From Acidimicrobiaceae bacterium (lineage in GTDB: Bacteria > Actinomycetota > Acidimicrobiia > Acidimicrobiales > RAAP-2): DNA of 64,000 nucleotides. The position numbers and the translations under genes were made by a program. The notes under the pieces were generated by a model that worked only from the letters and a program-made list of their open reading frames with translations, was not told the DNA's origin and made no database searches. Of the stretch, positions 25,032-33,984 are shown piece by piece. Every line of letters begins with the position of its first letter. The first letter of the stretch is position 1. Location of the stretch: NCBI GenBank assembly GCA_003155915.1, contig PMFA01000026.1, positions 1 to 64,000 on the forward strand, written 5' to 3'.

Positions 25032-25781
25032 ATGCAGCACTTCACCACGTTCGACAACCTTGATCTTGCGTACCTGGCCCTGGGCGAAGGCGAGCCCGTC
25101 ATACTGCTTCACGGATTCGCGGCGGATCACTCGTCAAACTGGGTGGCCACCGGCGTCGTGGACAGCCTCGTCGAGGCCGGTCGACGCGTGTTCGCCCCTG
25201 ACGCGCGCGGCCACGGGGAGTCGGCGAAGCCGCACGACCCCGGCGCGTACGCGAACGACGCAATGGTTCGCGATATTCAGTCGCTGATGGATTACGCGTC
25301 GCTCGAACCGGTCGACGTCGTGGGCTATTCGATGGGCGCCATCGTGGCCGGTCGTCTCGCGCCACGTGATCCTCGAGTTCGTTCACTCGTTCTCGGCGGC
25401 GTCGGTGGTGAGTGGGGCGGCGACCAGCGACCACTGGGCACGGAGCCCATTGCCGACGCGCTGGAGACCGAGAGTCCGGACGATATTGAGAGCCCGCTCG
25501 CCGCGGCCTTTCGGCGGTTCGCCGACAGCACCGGCGCCGACCGGTTCGCGCTGGCGGCCCACACGAGGTCGCGTAATGGAGAGACGACGAACGTGGAATC
25601 GATCACGGTACCGACGTTGATACTCGCCGGCGACGCTGATCAATTGGCCGGATCTCCCGAAGAACTGGCGAATCGTATTCCCGGGGCCACGTTTCAGATA
25701 CTGCAGGGCAATCACCTGAGCGCGGTGCGCGATCCTCGGTTCACTCAGTCGATCGTGACGTTCGTGAACTCGATGTCATAG
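25032..25781 (+). CDS. Alpha/beta-fold hydrolase
   Basis: A 249-residue protein with the oxyanion segment ILLHGFAAD (24-32), the nucleophile elbow VVGYSMGA (Ser100), the acidic-residue strand PTLILAGDADQLAG and the catalytic His in LQGNHLSAVRDP. The substrate is unknown. AGGGGG ends five bases before ATG 25032. Its end overlaps the converging hypothetical gene by six bases. Confidence 0.85.
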   Translation: MQHFTTFDNLDLAYLALGEGEPVILLHGFAADHSSNWVATGVVDSLVEAGRRVFAPDARGHGESAKPHDPGAYANDAMVRDIQSLMDYASLEPVDVVGYSMGAIVAGRLAPRDPRVRSLVLGGVGGEWGGDQRPLGTEPIADALETESPDDIESPLAAAFRRFADSTGADRFALAAHTRSRNGETTNVESITVPTLILAGDADQLAGSPEELANRIPGATFQILQGNHLSAVRDPRFTQSIVTFVNSMS

Positions 25782-26246
25782 TGAAACACCATCTCGGGAG
25801 GGGAATTGGCTCAGTGTCCACTTGCCCGTGAATTCGTAGTCACACAGCGACTCCGTGAGCGAGCACATGACCGTAAGGACCTGTTCGGCCGATGTGGCGA
25901 CGGGGACTTCGAGGAGTAATCCCCGGGTGTTGTGGTCTTGACGGACCGTAAAGGGCGCGCCGGCCAACATCGAGGTGATTCGTTCACTGCCGAGACGACT
26001 TCGCGAGTGCAAGACACCGAGGGTGGAAGGCTGCGCGACGCCGTGACGGGGGGCGGTGGTCACGAAAGTGGCGACCGTCACACCCTTATTGAGCCGTAGG
26101 CCGAAGTAGTTCACCTTCATGTCGGGAACCTCCTCTTCGACATTGGGTGAGACGTTGCACCACCCTCGTCCGTCGCCAACCGCGCCGATGGCCGCGAGTG
26201 CGGCCCTTCGATCGTCCGAGAAGGTGATCACCGTGGGAATGCTCAT
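25776..26246 (-). CDS. Hypothetical protein
   Basis: A 156-residue protein without recognised domains; it has a mixed alpha/beta look with NKGVTVATFVTTAPRHGV and two Cys-rich spots (MCSLTESLCDYEF). ATG 26246 (MSIPTVITFSDDRRAALAAIG) was taken because codons upstream in the open frame lie antisense to the ABC permease gene and read as noise. It may be the last gene of the ABC-2 exporter operon, 29 bases after the permease stop. Confidence 0.55.
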   Translation of the reverse strand: MSIPTVITFSDDRRAALAAIGAVGDGRGWCNVSPNVEEEVPDMKVNYFGLRLNKGVTVATFVTTAPRHGVAQPSTLGVLHSRSRLGSERITSMLAGAPFTVRQDHNTRGLLLEVPVATSAEQVLTVMCSLTESLCDYEFTGKWTLSQFPSRDGVSL

Positions 26247-26275
26247 TGGAACGCCTTGGTTGAGATCACGATGAC

Positions 26276-27004
26276 CTAGATCCTCTTCGTGTCGCGCTGG
26301 TACACGCGAACGGCGAGGACGGAAAGCACGAGCGACCACGCCGCGACGACGACCCACGCTTCCAAGGGCCAGCCGCCACCGACGAGCGCCGTCTTGCCGG
26401 CCTGGACCAGCCAGTAGGAAGGAAGGCACTTCACGACGTCGAAGAGAAAACCGCTCGTGACCAGAGGGCCGTACGCGCCACCGAGCAGTGCGAAGAGTGA
26501 CGTCACACCGCCAATTGCCGGTCCGAGGGAGTCCAGCTTGAGCAAGTGACCGAACATGATTCCCATGACGGCAAAGGGAACCAGTCCCACCAATAGAAGC
26601 CCAATCATGACGAGCCACTGGGTCACGTCGAGTCGCACGCCAATAAGCGACCCGGCGGCGAACAGCACGATCATGCTCAAGAGCGCCATCATGTAGCCAC
26701 AGAAGATCTTGGCGCTGAAGTACGACCACGTGGGCAGGGGCGTGACGCGCAACTGCCTCGTCCAGCCGACGGCGCGCTCGGCCGCAATACGCGCCCCGCT
26801 CGAGATCACCGCGACCATCGATCCCCACGCGATCATGCCCGTCATCCAATAGAGGGGAAGAGAGACGCCGTCCTCGATCACGCCCTTGTGCGGACCGGCG
26901 ACGGCTAAGAACAGCACCAGGGGAAAGGCCAAGGAGAACAACAAGAATCGCCGGTTGCGCCAGGTGCGCAGCACTTCGTAGCGCAGATAGGTCATTTCGA
27001 TCAC
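26276..27004 (-). CDS. ABC-2 type transporter permease
   Basis: A 242-residue protein with six hydrophobic segments (FLLFSLAFPLVLFLAV, VSLPLYWMTGMIAWGSMVAVISSG, YMMALLSMIVLFAAG, WLVMIGLLLVGLVPFAVMGIMFG and two more) and the ABC-2 motif around AAERAVGWTRQLRVTPLP. The ATG overlaps the stop of the upstream ATPase gene by four bases. Together they form a minimal DrrAB-type exporter; the cargo is unknown. Confidence 0.85.
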   Translation of the reverse strand: MIEMTYLRYEVLRTWRNRRFLLFSLAFPLVLFLAVAGPHKGVIEDGVSLPLYWMTGMIAWGSMVAVISSGARIAAERAVGWTRQLRVTPLPTWSYFSAKIFCGYMMALLSMIVLFAAGSLIGVRLDVTQWLVMIGLLLVGLVPFAVMGIMFGHLLKLDSLGPAIGGVTSLFALLGGAYGPLVTSGFLFDVVKCLPSYWLVQAGKTALVGGGWPLEAWVVVAAWSLVLSVLAVRVYQRDTKRI

Positions 27005-27927
27005 GGCGCCGCCTCGTCGGGGTCGAGCGTCAATTCCAGAAAGGCCTCTTCCAGTCCCGCGCCGCGCACCTCGATGTCGCGAACCTGAGGAAAGGCCGTC
27101 AAGAGATCGCGCAACGTGGCGTCAGAGTCGGAGCAATTCAGCGTGACCGCGTCGCCCTTGCGATCGACCGTGGTCACTCCGCGCAACGCTTGGAGCGACG
27201 TCAGATCAACATCGGGCAGCGTGGCACGAATAATGCGACCGCCGACCGTCGCTTTGATCTCGGTGGGCGCACCGTCGGCGACGATGCGCCCGTGGGACAT
27301 CAGCACGATGCGATCGGCGTAGGCGTCGGCCTCCTCGAGATAGTGCGTGGCGAAGATCACGGTCTTGCCTCGAGCGGCGAAGGCGCGCATGGCGCTCCAG
27401 AAATCCCGACGACCCTCGACGTCCAGTGCCACCGTGGGCTCATCGAGCACTAGGAGTTCGGCATCCGCGACCAGCGCGATAGCGAATCGAACACGTTGGG
27501 TCTCACCCCCGGAGAGCTTTCGAGTTTGACGTTCCGCAAAGTCCTCAGCGCCCGAGATCCGAAGCGCCTCTTCGACGTCGAGGGGAGCCGGATAGATCGC
27601 GGCCATCATCGTGACCAGTTCGCGGACCGACAAGTACTCAATGAGCTGTCCGGTCTGGGTCATCGCGCCGATCATTCCGGCCTTCACCGCGTCGCGGGGG
27701 GAGCGACCAAAAAGTGAGACCGTGCCGGCGTCGGGTTGTGTGAGCCCAATCAGCATGTCGATCGTCGTGGTCTTGCCGGCGCCATTGGGACCGAGAAGAG
27801 CGACGGTCGAACTTCGCGCCAACTTGAGGTTGATGCCGCGCACCGCGCGCACGACCCCGAAGGACTTGGTCAGTCCACTCGCCACGATGGTGTCGTGGGA
27901 CGTCTCGCCTCGCGGGGCATCAGTCAC
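27001..27927 (-). CDS. ABC transporter ATP-binding protein (DrrA-like)
   Basis: A 308-residue ATPase with Walker A GPNGAGKT (46-53), signature LSGGETQ (138-144), Walker B LLVLDEPT (Asp162, Glu163) and the switch His in IFATHYLEEAD. The C-terminal 80 residues form the accessory domain usual for drug/lipid exporters. It drives the permease encoded immediately downstream. GTG 27927 has neither a ribosome site nor the leaderless hexamer, so the start is uncertain by a few codons. Confidence 0.88.
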   Translation of the reverse strand: MTDAPRGETSHDTIVASGLTKSFGVVRAVRGINLKLARSSTVALLGPNGAGKTTTIDMLIGLTQPDAGTVSLFGRSPRDAVKAGMIGAMTQTGQLIEYLSVRELVTMMAAIYPAPLDVEEALRISGAEDFAERQTRKLSGGETQRVRFAIALVADAELLVLDEPTVALDVEGRRDFWSAMRAFAARGKTVIFATHYLEEADAYADRIVLMSHGRIVADGAPTEIKATVGGRIIRATLPDVDLTSLQALRGVTTVDRKGDAVTLNCSDSDATLRDLLTAFPQVRDIEVRGAGLEEAFLELTLDPDEAAP

Positions 27928-28057
27928 GGGAGTGTCGGGATTTGATCGCAGGTATTCACAAAAAGTAGTCCAACCAGCGTTGCGTTCCGAAATGAATGGC
28001 GAGAATCAGCGTTCGTAGTACCCCGATAATGTGACGTTCTCACGATATGTTGAGTCC

Positions 28058-28381
28058 ATGGTCAAGCGACTCTTCGAACTTCTCGGACTCCTGACGATAG
28101 CGGCCGGGGTGTACTTCGTCGTCATTGAGCGCACCAAGGTGAACGTGTGCAACGCGACGGCAGGAAAGTACGTCGGCTTCGGCGTGACCCCGGCGTGCCA
28201 GCGCGTGGTCTACGCCTACTTCGGTGGTTTCATACTGATGGCCGTGGGCGCCATGGTCCTCGTATTCGGCATCCTCGCGACCCGAAAGGCCGCTAAGAAG
28301 CGTCTGAGCGTGAAGAAGCCCTCGCTCGCCTCACAGTATCAATTGATGGATCCCAAGACCGGACGCACGCCCAAGTCCTAG
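28058..28381 (+). CDS. Two-segment membrane protein, function unknown
   Basis: A 107-residue protein with transmembrane segments at about 5-22 and 50-73, a loop with two Cys between them (VNVCNATAG, TPACQR) that would face outside, and a basic cytoplasmic tail. TATGTT (28046-28051) lies six bases before ATG 28058, which decides the start against an earlier in-frame ATG. Confidence 0.65.
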   Translation: MVKRLFELLGLLTIAAGVYFVVIERTKVNVCNATAGKYVGFGVTPACQRVVYAYFGGFILMAVGAMVLVFGILATRKAAKKRLSVKKPSLASQYQLMDPKTGRTPKS

Positions 28382-28390
28382 CGCGGCCGT

Positions 28391-28825
28391 CTAGCTCTTT
28401 GGTACGAGCTCGACCACCGGGATCTTTCGCGTCGTCTTCAATTCGTACTCGGCGAAGTTGGCAAATCGTTCGGCTTGGATCGGGTAGATGCGATCACGCT
28501 CTGCCAGCGAGACCGGGCTCGCGGTCGCCTCGTAGGTCTCGGTGCCCGCTTCGACCGTGACGTCGGGATTCGCGATGAGGTTGTGATACCAGTCGGGATG
28601 CGTCGGAGCTCCGGCGTACGAAGCGAAGATGTAGCGCTTGCCCTCGTAATCGAGGTACATCATTGGATTGATTCGCTGCTGACCGGACTTCGCACCCTTG
28701 GTGTGCAACAGCAGTACTGGCGCACCCTCGAACTGACCACCGACGACACCATCGTTCGAGCGAAATTCCTCGATGACGGTGCTGTTCCAATCGTTGACTG
28801 CCTTTGTAGCTTCGTCGTCGCTCAC
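28391..28825 (-). CDS. Ddn-like F420/deazaflavin-dependent nitroreductase family protein
   Basis: A 144-residue protein with APVLLLHTKGAKSGQQRINPMMYLDYEGKRYIFASYAGAPTHPDWYHNLIANPDVTVE, the signature of the Ddn family, sharing its layout with the protein at 14378-14824. It probably reduces quinones or xenobiotics with F420H2. GTG 28825 has AAAGGAG nine bases upstream. It ends ten bases from the converging membrane-protein gene. Confidence 0.85.
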   Translation of the reverse strand: MSDDEATKAVNDWNSTVIEEFRSNDGVVGGQFEGAPVLLLHTKGAKSGQQRINPMMYLDYEGKRYIFASYAGAPTHPDWYHNLIANPDVTVEAGTETYEATASPVSLAERDRIYPIQAERFANFAEYELKTTRKIPVVELVPKS

Positions 28826-28880
28826 GACATTCTCCTTTTCGCTGTGTTAAGCAGAGCGTAGACGCTCGCCAGAGTGCACC

Positions 28881-31364
28881 TTACGAGGCCTTCGCGCGAA
28901 GTAGGACTTCAGTCTCAGCAGCGTCGAGCGGCATCCCCAGGTGATAGCCCTGGGCGAAGGTGCACTGAAGCTCACGCAGCGCCGGGACCTGTTCGGGCGA
29001 CTCGACGCCTTCGGCGATCGCGGTCAAGCCCAACGTGTGGGCCAGTTGGACAATGGCCGGCGCGAGACTTGGTCGACCGTCGAGCGCCGTGATGTTGGCG
29101 ACGAACGAGCGATCGACCTTCAAAATGTCGATGGGCAACTGTTCGAGGTGGGAAAACGAAGAAAAGCCCGTGCCGAAGTCGTCGACGGCGATGCTCAAAC
29201 CAAGCGACTTGAGTGACTGGAGATTGCGGATCGTCGCCTCCACGTCGCGCAGCAGGGCGCTCTCGGTGATTTCCAGAATCAGATGCTTCGGCTCAAAGCC
29301 CGTCTCGAGCAACGAGAGGCTGACACTCTCACGGATGGAACCATCTGAGATCTCACGCGCGGAAAGATTCACGCTCATCAGGAGTCCCGCCGGGGCGAGA
29401 CCGAGGCTCTGCCAACGGCGCGCTTGGCTGCAGGCCTCGGTCAACACGAATCGATCGATGTTGTGGATGAATCCAATCTCTTCGGCGAAGGGGATGAAGG
29501 ACAGCGGCTGTAAAAGACCCCGCGTGGGATGTTGCCAGCGAACCAGCGCTTCAAATCCGACGATGTTCCCCGAATCGAGGTCGATTATCGGCTGATAATG
29601 CACGCGCAGTTCTTCAGAGAGAACCGCTCGTCGAAGGTCGGTTTCGAGTTCGAGTCGTGTGACGACTGCGACGTGCATCTGGTCCTGGAACTCCTCGATG
29701 CGGTCCTTGCCCTGCGACTTGGCGAGATTCATCGCGAGGTCGGCGTTGCGTAGAAGTTGGTTGCCGGAATGACCCTTGATGCCGAATGTGATGCCCATAC
29801 TCACCGTGGGCGCGAGTTCTTGACCGGCGATGACGACCGGTTCGCGAAGGGTCTTCATGAGTCGTGCGGCCATGTGCATGACTTCTTCGCGGTTCGGCGC
29901 GTCCTCGATGAGAACCGCAAACTCGTCACCGCCGAGTCGTGCGGCCGTGTCAGACTTTCGAAGACTCGTCATCAGGTTCGAGGCGACGACGCCCAGCAAT
30001 TCGTCCCCGGCCGCGTGTCCGAGGCTGTCGTTAATCATCTTGAAGTTGTCCAGGTCCAAGAACAAAACGGCTACGTATTTTTCACTTCGTTCAGAACGTG
30101 CGAGCGCTTGATTGACGCGGTCTTGGAAGAGAGCTCGGTTGGCCAGACCCGTGAGGGCGTCGTGGAAGGCCAGATGGTCCAGATCGTTTTCGAGACGCTT
30201 CTGTTCGGTGACATCGCTGAAACTCCACACTCGACCGACCACGTCGCCGGATACGTACTGCGGTTTCGAGAGTCGTTGGAACACACGACCGTCGACGAAC
30301 TCGAGCGTGTCGTTGCTCTCCGCGTCGGGCCGGGCGTACAGATCCTCAACACCGGACACGAATACTCGCGGGTCCACGAGTTGATTGGCCACGAAGTCGA
30401 TCAGCCGGCGATCGTCTCGGGCGGCGACGAGGTTGGTCGGCAGTCGCCACATCTCGGCGAACTGGCTATTGAAGCTCGTGATGGTTCGATCGGCACTGAC
30501 AACGAGAAGCCCGTCGCCGGTCGACTCCAGGGTGGCGTTGAGCAACGAAGAGGTCTCGCGAAGTTCGCGAACGGTGTTTCTCAGTTCCATCTCGGCGGCG
30601 ACGCGTGCCGAGACGTCGTGGGCCGTGACGACGAGTCCGCCGACCGTGGGGTCATCGACGAGGCTGACGATGGAGAGTTCGAACGAGATCATCTCCTCGC
30701 CACCGCGGCGCAGTAGTCGTAGTGCCTGTACTACGGGGTGCGTCGCGCTGGAATCGCGTAGTGCGCTTTCAATCGCCACGCGAAGCGCCGGACGATCCGC
30801 CGCCGCCACGATGTTCGCGAGAGGCTGGCGCTCGACGGCTTCGGGGTCGTGTCCCAGAATCCGTGTCATTGCACCGGAAACTGATTCAACGTCACCGACG
30901 GGGGAGACGTACATCATGATCGTCGTCGCGTTGTGAACCAGGGAACGGAATCGGGCCACGTTGTCACGCGCCATTTCGAATCGTCGACGATCCGTCAGGT
31001 CACGAATGCTGAAGAGAACCGCGCCCTTTGCAAACCAGGGCACCGGAGTACCGATCAATTCGATCAGCCTCCAATCGTCGCCAATCTTGACTCGGATCTC
31101 GAGGGGACTGCCGACGCTCTTGGTCTGGACTGACTCGAGCGAACGCAGAACAATCTCGAGGTCGTCGGGGTGCACGAGGTCAAGGCCGGACATGCCGACC
31201 GCCGACTCCAGCGTTCGACCGAAGAGGTCCACGGCCAGGTCGTTGGCCCACAGGAGGTTGCCCAGCCCGTCGAGGACGACGACGATCTCCGGGAACGAGT
31301 TCAGTAATCGGGCCAGCCTGCGGTCGCCGACCGTCATCGCACCCCGCGCGTGCGAAAGCGACAT
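28881..31364 (-). CDS. Triple-PAS GGDEF-EAL cyclic-di-GMP enzyme
   Basis: An 827-residue cytoplasmic protein with three PAS-like domains (about 17-125, 135-260 and 275-390), a GGDEF domain (motif 478-482, with the inhibitory RxxD at 469-472) and an EAL domain (EAL at 605-607). Both active sites look intact, so it could make and break cyclic di-GMP, with PAS inputs choosing the direction. No membrane segment is present. The start is uncertain: ATG 31364 has no ribosome site, while an internal ATG nine codons in (31337) follows GGGGTG. It is divergent from a second PAS-GGDEF-EAL gene. Confidence 0.88.
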   Translation of the reverse strand: MSLSHARGAMTVGDRRLARLLNSFPEIVVVLDGLGNLLWANDLAVDLFGRTLESAVGMSGLDLVHPDDLEIVLRSLESVQTKSVGSPLEIRVKIGDDWRLIELIGTPVPWFAKGAVLFSIRDLTDRRRFEMARDNVARFRSLVHNATTIMMYVSPVGDVESVSGAMTRILGHDPEAVERQPLANIVAAADRPALRVAIESALRDSSATHPVVQALRLLRRGGEEMISFELSIVSLVDDPTVGGLVVTAHDVSARVAAEMELRNTVRELRETSSLLNATLESTGDGLLVVSADRTITSFNSQFAEMWRLPTNLVAARDDRRLIDFVANQLVDPRVFVSGVEDLYARPDAESNDTLEFVDGRVFQRLSKPQYVSGDVVGRVWSFSDVTEQKRLENDLDHLAFHDALTGLANRALFQDRVNQALARSERSEKYVAVLFLDLDNFKMINDSLGHAAGDELLGVVASNLMTSLRKSDTAARLGGDEFAVLIEDAPNREEVMHMAARLMKTLREPVVIAGQELAPTVSMGITFGIKGHSGNQLLRNADLAMNLAKSQGKDRIEEFQDQMHVAVVTRLELETDLRRAVLSEELRVHYQPIIDLDSGNIVGFEALVRWQHPTRGLLQPLSFIPFAEEIGFIHNIDRFVLTEACSQARRWQSLGLAPAGLLMSVNLSAREISDGSIRESVSLSLLETGFEPKHLILEITESALLRDVEATIRNLQSLKSLGLSIAVDDFGTGFSSFSHLEQLPIDILKVDRSFVANITALDGRPSLAPAIVQLAHTLGLTAIAEGVESPEQVPALRELQCTFAQGYHLGMPLDAAETEVLLRAKAS

Positions 31365-31749
31365 AGCGAAACTCGACGTCGAATGGTCACGTCAATGAGG
31401 CCAGAGTCGATTTTCATTCCTTGAACCGTAACGCAGCGAACTTCAGATTCGGCGCACCTTCGAGGTCTGATTCTCGCAACGGAGAGCTCGCGTTTTCCTG
31501 TGCACAACACTGCCGACAACCTGTGCCAAATGGGGCCAGAATTTGCATCGCCCTCGATGGCGCACCATTCGTACGGAGTTGCGCGGCGGTGTCAATGTAC
31601 GCGGTGAGCAAATGAGCCAAGGGCGTTCGCTTGACTGAACGAGTACGGCTTCGACGCGCGACTAAGGGCCGAGCAGCGTGGACGGAGTTTTGAGTCATTG
31701 TTGACAACTTGTTGACAATCACTCTGGTGCTACGCCCTAGCGTCACTTC
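31365..31749. other. 385-base divergent intergenic region between two GGDEF-EAL genes
   Basis: No gene is supported here. The right end carries the control region of the plus-strand gene (tandem GTTGACAA repeats and TAGCGT). The left end holds the promoter of the minus-strand gene, which was not located. Confidence 0.5.
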
Positions 31750-31754
31750 GTGAC
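31698..31754 (+). promoter_or_regulatory. Tandem repeat operator and start region of the GGDEF-EAL gene
   Basis: The 10-mer TTGTTGACAA occurs at 31698-31707 and again at 31709-31718, an 11-base period that places both copies on one DNA face; each contains the dyad GTTG-A-CAA(C). Downstream TAGCGT (31738-31743) lies six bases before GTG 31750, and GTCAC-TTC-GTGAC (31742-31754) forms a small palindrome over the start codon. Confidence 0.5.
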
Positions 31755-33927
31755 CGATCTCTCCGAACGTCCTCGCGCCACGAGTCGCATCGAAAAAGTA
31801 CGGTCCGTTCACGTGTCGTCGAGCCTTTCGACGTTCGAGGGAGAGTCAGCGTCGTTCCATTCTGCGCACCCGCCCTCGTGGAATGTTCTCCTCGAGGCGT
31901 TGCCGGAGGCGACGGCGCTTTTGGATGGCCGCGGTGTCGTCCACTATGTCAACGGCCTACTCACGGCGTTGACCGGCTACGAACCAGTGGAGCTCATTGG
32001 TCACGATGTCAAGCTTCTGTTACCGGAAAGGCTCCGCGAGCGGCTGCTTCGCGCCCGTCGCGAACGACCACCGGCGGCCGTGGCCTCGATTTGGAACGAC
32101 GAGGACTTGACGATCCTTCGACGCGACGGGATAGAGATTCCGGTGGAAGTCTCGCGCTCACCCTTCGCCCTGGACGAGGGTTCGTGGGTGGTCGTGGCGA
32201 TTCACGACGTGCACACGCAGCGCGCGAACGAGCAGGCTCGCGCCGACGCGGAGCTTCGATTTCGCGTCGCCTTCGAGAACAACATGGCCCCCATGACCTT
32301 CGCAGACGCCAATGACCGAATCATTGCGGTCAACGACGCCATGTGCGAGATGGTCGGCTTTACGAAAGAGGAGTTGCTCGGCTGTGACTCCACGCCGTTC
32401 ACGTTTCCCGACGACGTGGGTATCACCGAGAGCACCCACCAGCGACTTATCTCGGGTGAGATGGAGCAGGAACGCTACGTAAAGCGCTACCTGCGAAAGG
32501 ACGGCCGCGTCATCGACGTCGAGGTGTCGCGCTCTCCCGCCCGTGACGCCGACGGCAAGATCCTTTATTTCGTATTCTCCGAGCGCGACATCACCGAAGA
32601 GCGCGCGCTCGCGGCGCAACTTTCGCATCAGGCGCTCCACGACCCGCTTACCGGTCTCGCCAACCGGGCCCTCTTCGAGGACCGGCTCGCTCAGGCCCAC
32701 GGGCGAGTGATCCGCCAGGGCGGCATGGGCGCAGTACTTTTGATCGATCTTGATGACTTCAAAGGCGTCAATGACACCCACGGACACTTCGTCGGCGACC
32801 AGCTGTTGACGGCGATTGCCAACCGACTCGGACTCGTCACGCGCACGGCTGACACGCTGTGTCGCTTCGGGGGCGACGAATTCCTGTATCTGGCCGAGGG
32901 TCTCGAATCACCGAAGGAGGCCGAGGTCCTCGCCGAGCGACTGATCAAGGTCATCGCCGAGCCCTACAACATCGCCGGCTTTCTGATCGAGCAACGAGCG
33001 AGCATAGGAATCGTCATCTGGGATTCGACGTGCACCAGTTTCTCCGAGACGATTCAGAACGTGGACGCCGCGCTCTACGAAGCGAAGCGAAACCTTCGGG
33101 GTCACCACGTGGTCTTCACTCCGACGATGCACCAACGCGCGGTGAGCCGTTTCTCCCTGGTCCAAGAGCTGCGCCAGGCCTTCAACGCCGGCGACCTCGT
33201 GATGCACTACCAGCCGATTGCCGATCTCACCACCAGTCAGGTCGTCGGGTTCGAGGCGTTGATGCGCTGGAATCACCCCGATCGGGGGTGGGTGCCGCCC
33301 AATGACTTCATCCCACTCGCGGAACAGAGTGACCTCATACTCGAGCTCGGCTCGTTCGCGTTGCGTCAGTCCATCCTCGAAGCGAGCAAGTGGGCGTCCG
33401 AAGACCCGTCGTCTCGTCGTCCGTACGTGACGGTCAATCTTTCGGCACATCAGTTTCTCGATCCCGGACTCGTACCGACCATCAAGGAACTCTTGGCGGA
33501 AAGTGCACTCCCTCCCGACAACCTCGTCCTGGAGATCACCGAGAGCGTGGCATTGATTGACATCGCCGAGACCATGAGCGTCCTCGAGCACTTGGGCAAT
33601 TTGGGCGTCGGCATCGCGCTCGACGATTTCGGAACCGGCTTTTCATCACTGTCGTACCTCGCGAGACTCAGTCCTCGGATCATCAAGATCGACCAGTCGT
33701 TTGTGCGACCGGTCGACGATTCGCTTCGCAACGACACGCTGCTCGAGACAATCATCTCGTTGGGGCGCAAACTCGATATGACCATGCTCGCCGAAGGCAT
33801 TGAAACCGAGCCACAGTTCCGTCGGCTTCGCCGGTTGGGATGCGAGCTCGGACAGGGTTATCTCTTTTCGCCAGCCGTGCCAAATCACGAAGTCGAGGCC
33901 ATGGTCGGTCAGATCTTTGCAAGCTGA
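31750..33927 (+). CDS. Double-PAS GGDEF-EAL cyclic-di-GMP enzyme
   Basis: A 725-residue protein: PAS 1 (about 45-158), PAS 2 (about 165-285), GGDEF (motif 374-378, inhibitory RTAD at 365-368) and EAL (502-504) with conserved ENMxAP-like FENNMAPM, LAEGIET and DDFGTGFSSLSYL. Both catalytic sites appear intact. It is a close paralogue of the 693-residue protein encoded at 36793-38874 (same domain order, many identical stretches), so a local duplication is likely. GTG 31750 was chosen by the TAGCGT hexamer six bases upstream. Confidence 0.9.
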   Translation: MTDLSERPRATSRIEKVRSVHVSSSLSTFEGESASFHSAHPPSWNVLLEALPEATALLDGRGVVHYVNGLLTALTGYEPVELIGHDVKLLLPERLRERLLRARRERPPAAVASIWNDEDLTILRRDGIEIPVEVSRSPFALDEGSWVVVAIHDVHTQRANEQARADAELRFRVAFENNMAPMTFADANDRIIAVNDAMCEMVGFTKEELLGCDSTPFTFPDDVGITESTHQRLISGEMEQERYVKRYLRKDGRVIDVEVSRSPARDADGKILYFVFSERDITEERALAAQLSHQALHDPLTGLANRALFEDRLAQAHGRVIRQGGMGAVLLIDLDDFKGVNDTHGHFVGDQLLTAIANRLGLVTRTADTLCRFGGDEFLYLAEGLESPKEAEVLAERLIKVIAEPYNIAGFLIEQRASIGIVIWDSTCTSFSETIQNVDAALYEAKRNLRGHHVVFTPTMHQRAVSRFSLVQELRQAFNAGDLVMHYQPIADLTTSQVVGFEALMRWNHPDRGWVPPNDFIPLAEQSDLILELGSFALRQSILEASKWASEDPSSRRPYVTVNLSAHQFLDPGLVPTIKELLAESALPPDNLVLEITESVALIDIAETMSVLEHLGNLGVGIALDDFGTGFSSLSYLARLSPRIIKIDQSFVRPVDDSLRNDTLLETIISLGRKLDMTMLAEGIETEPQFRRLRRLGCELGQGYLFSPAVPNHEVEAMVGQIFAS

Positions 33928-33948
33928 CCGCTAAACACGTCGGCGTCC

Positions 33949-33978
33949 TTGGCTGGTCCGAGGTCGTCGGTTTAGAAT
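33949..33978 (+). promoter_or_regulatory. Promoter of the LLM oxidoreductase gene
   Basis: TTGGCT (33949-33954), an 18-base spacer and TAGAAT (33973-33978), followed after six bases by ATG 33985. One of the clearest leaderless promoters in the window, sitting right after the preceding stop codon. Confidence 0.6.
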
Positions 33979-33984
33979 TCGACC

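Noticed and set aside
26247-26849. N-terminal extension of the hypothetical protein at 25776-26246
   Set aside because: The extra codons are antisense to the ABC permease and Arg/His-rich noise; ATG 26246 is the reasonable start.
28030-28044. TGTGA-CGTTC-TCACG as a second CRP/GlxR site
   Set aside because: The spacer is five bases instead of six, which breaks the twofold geometry of CRP sites.
29757-30716. Plus-strand reading frame of 319 codons inside the 827-residue GGDEF-EAL gene
   Set aside because: Antisense shadow of a well-conserved enzyme.
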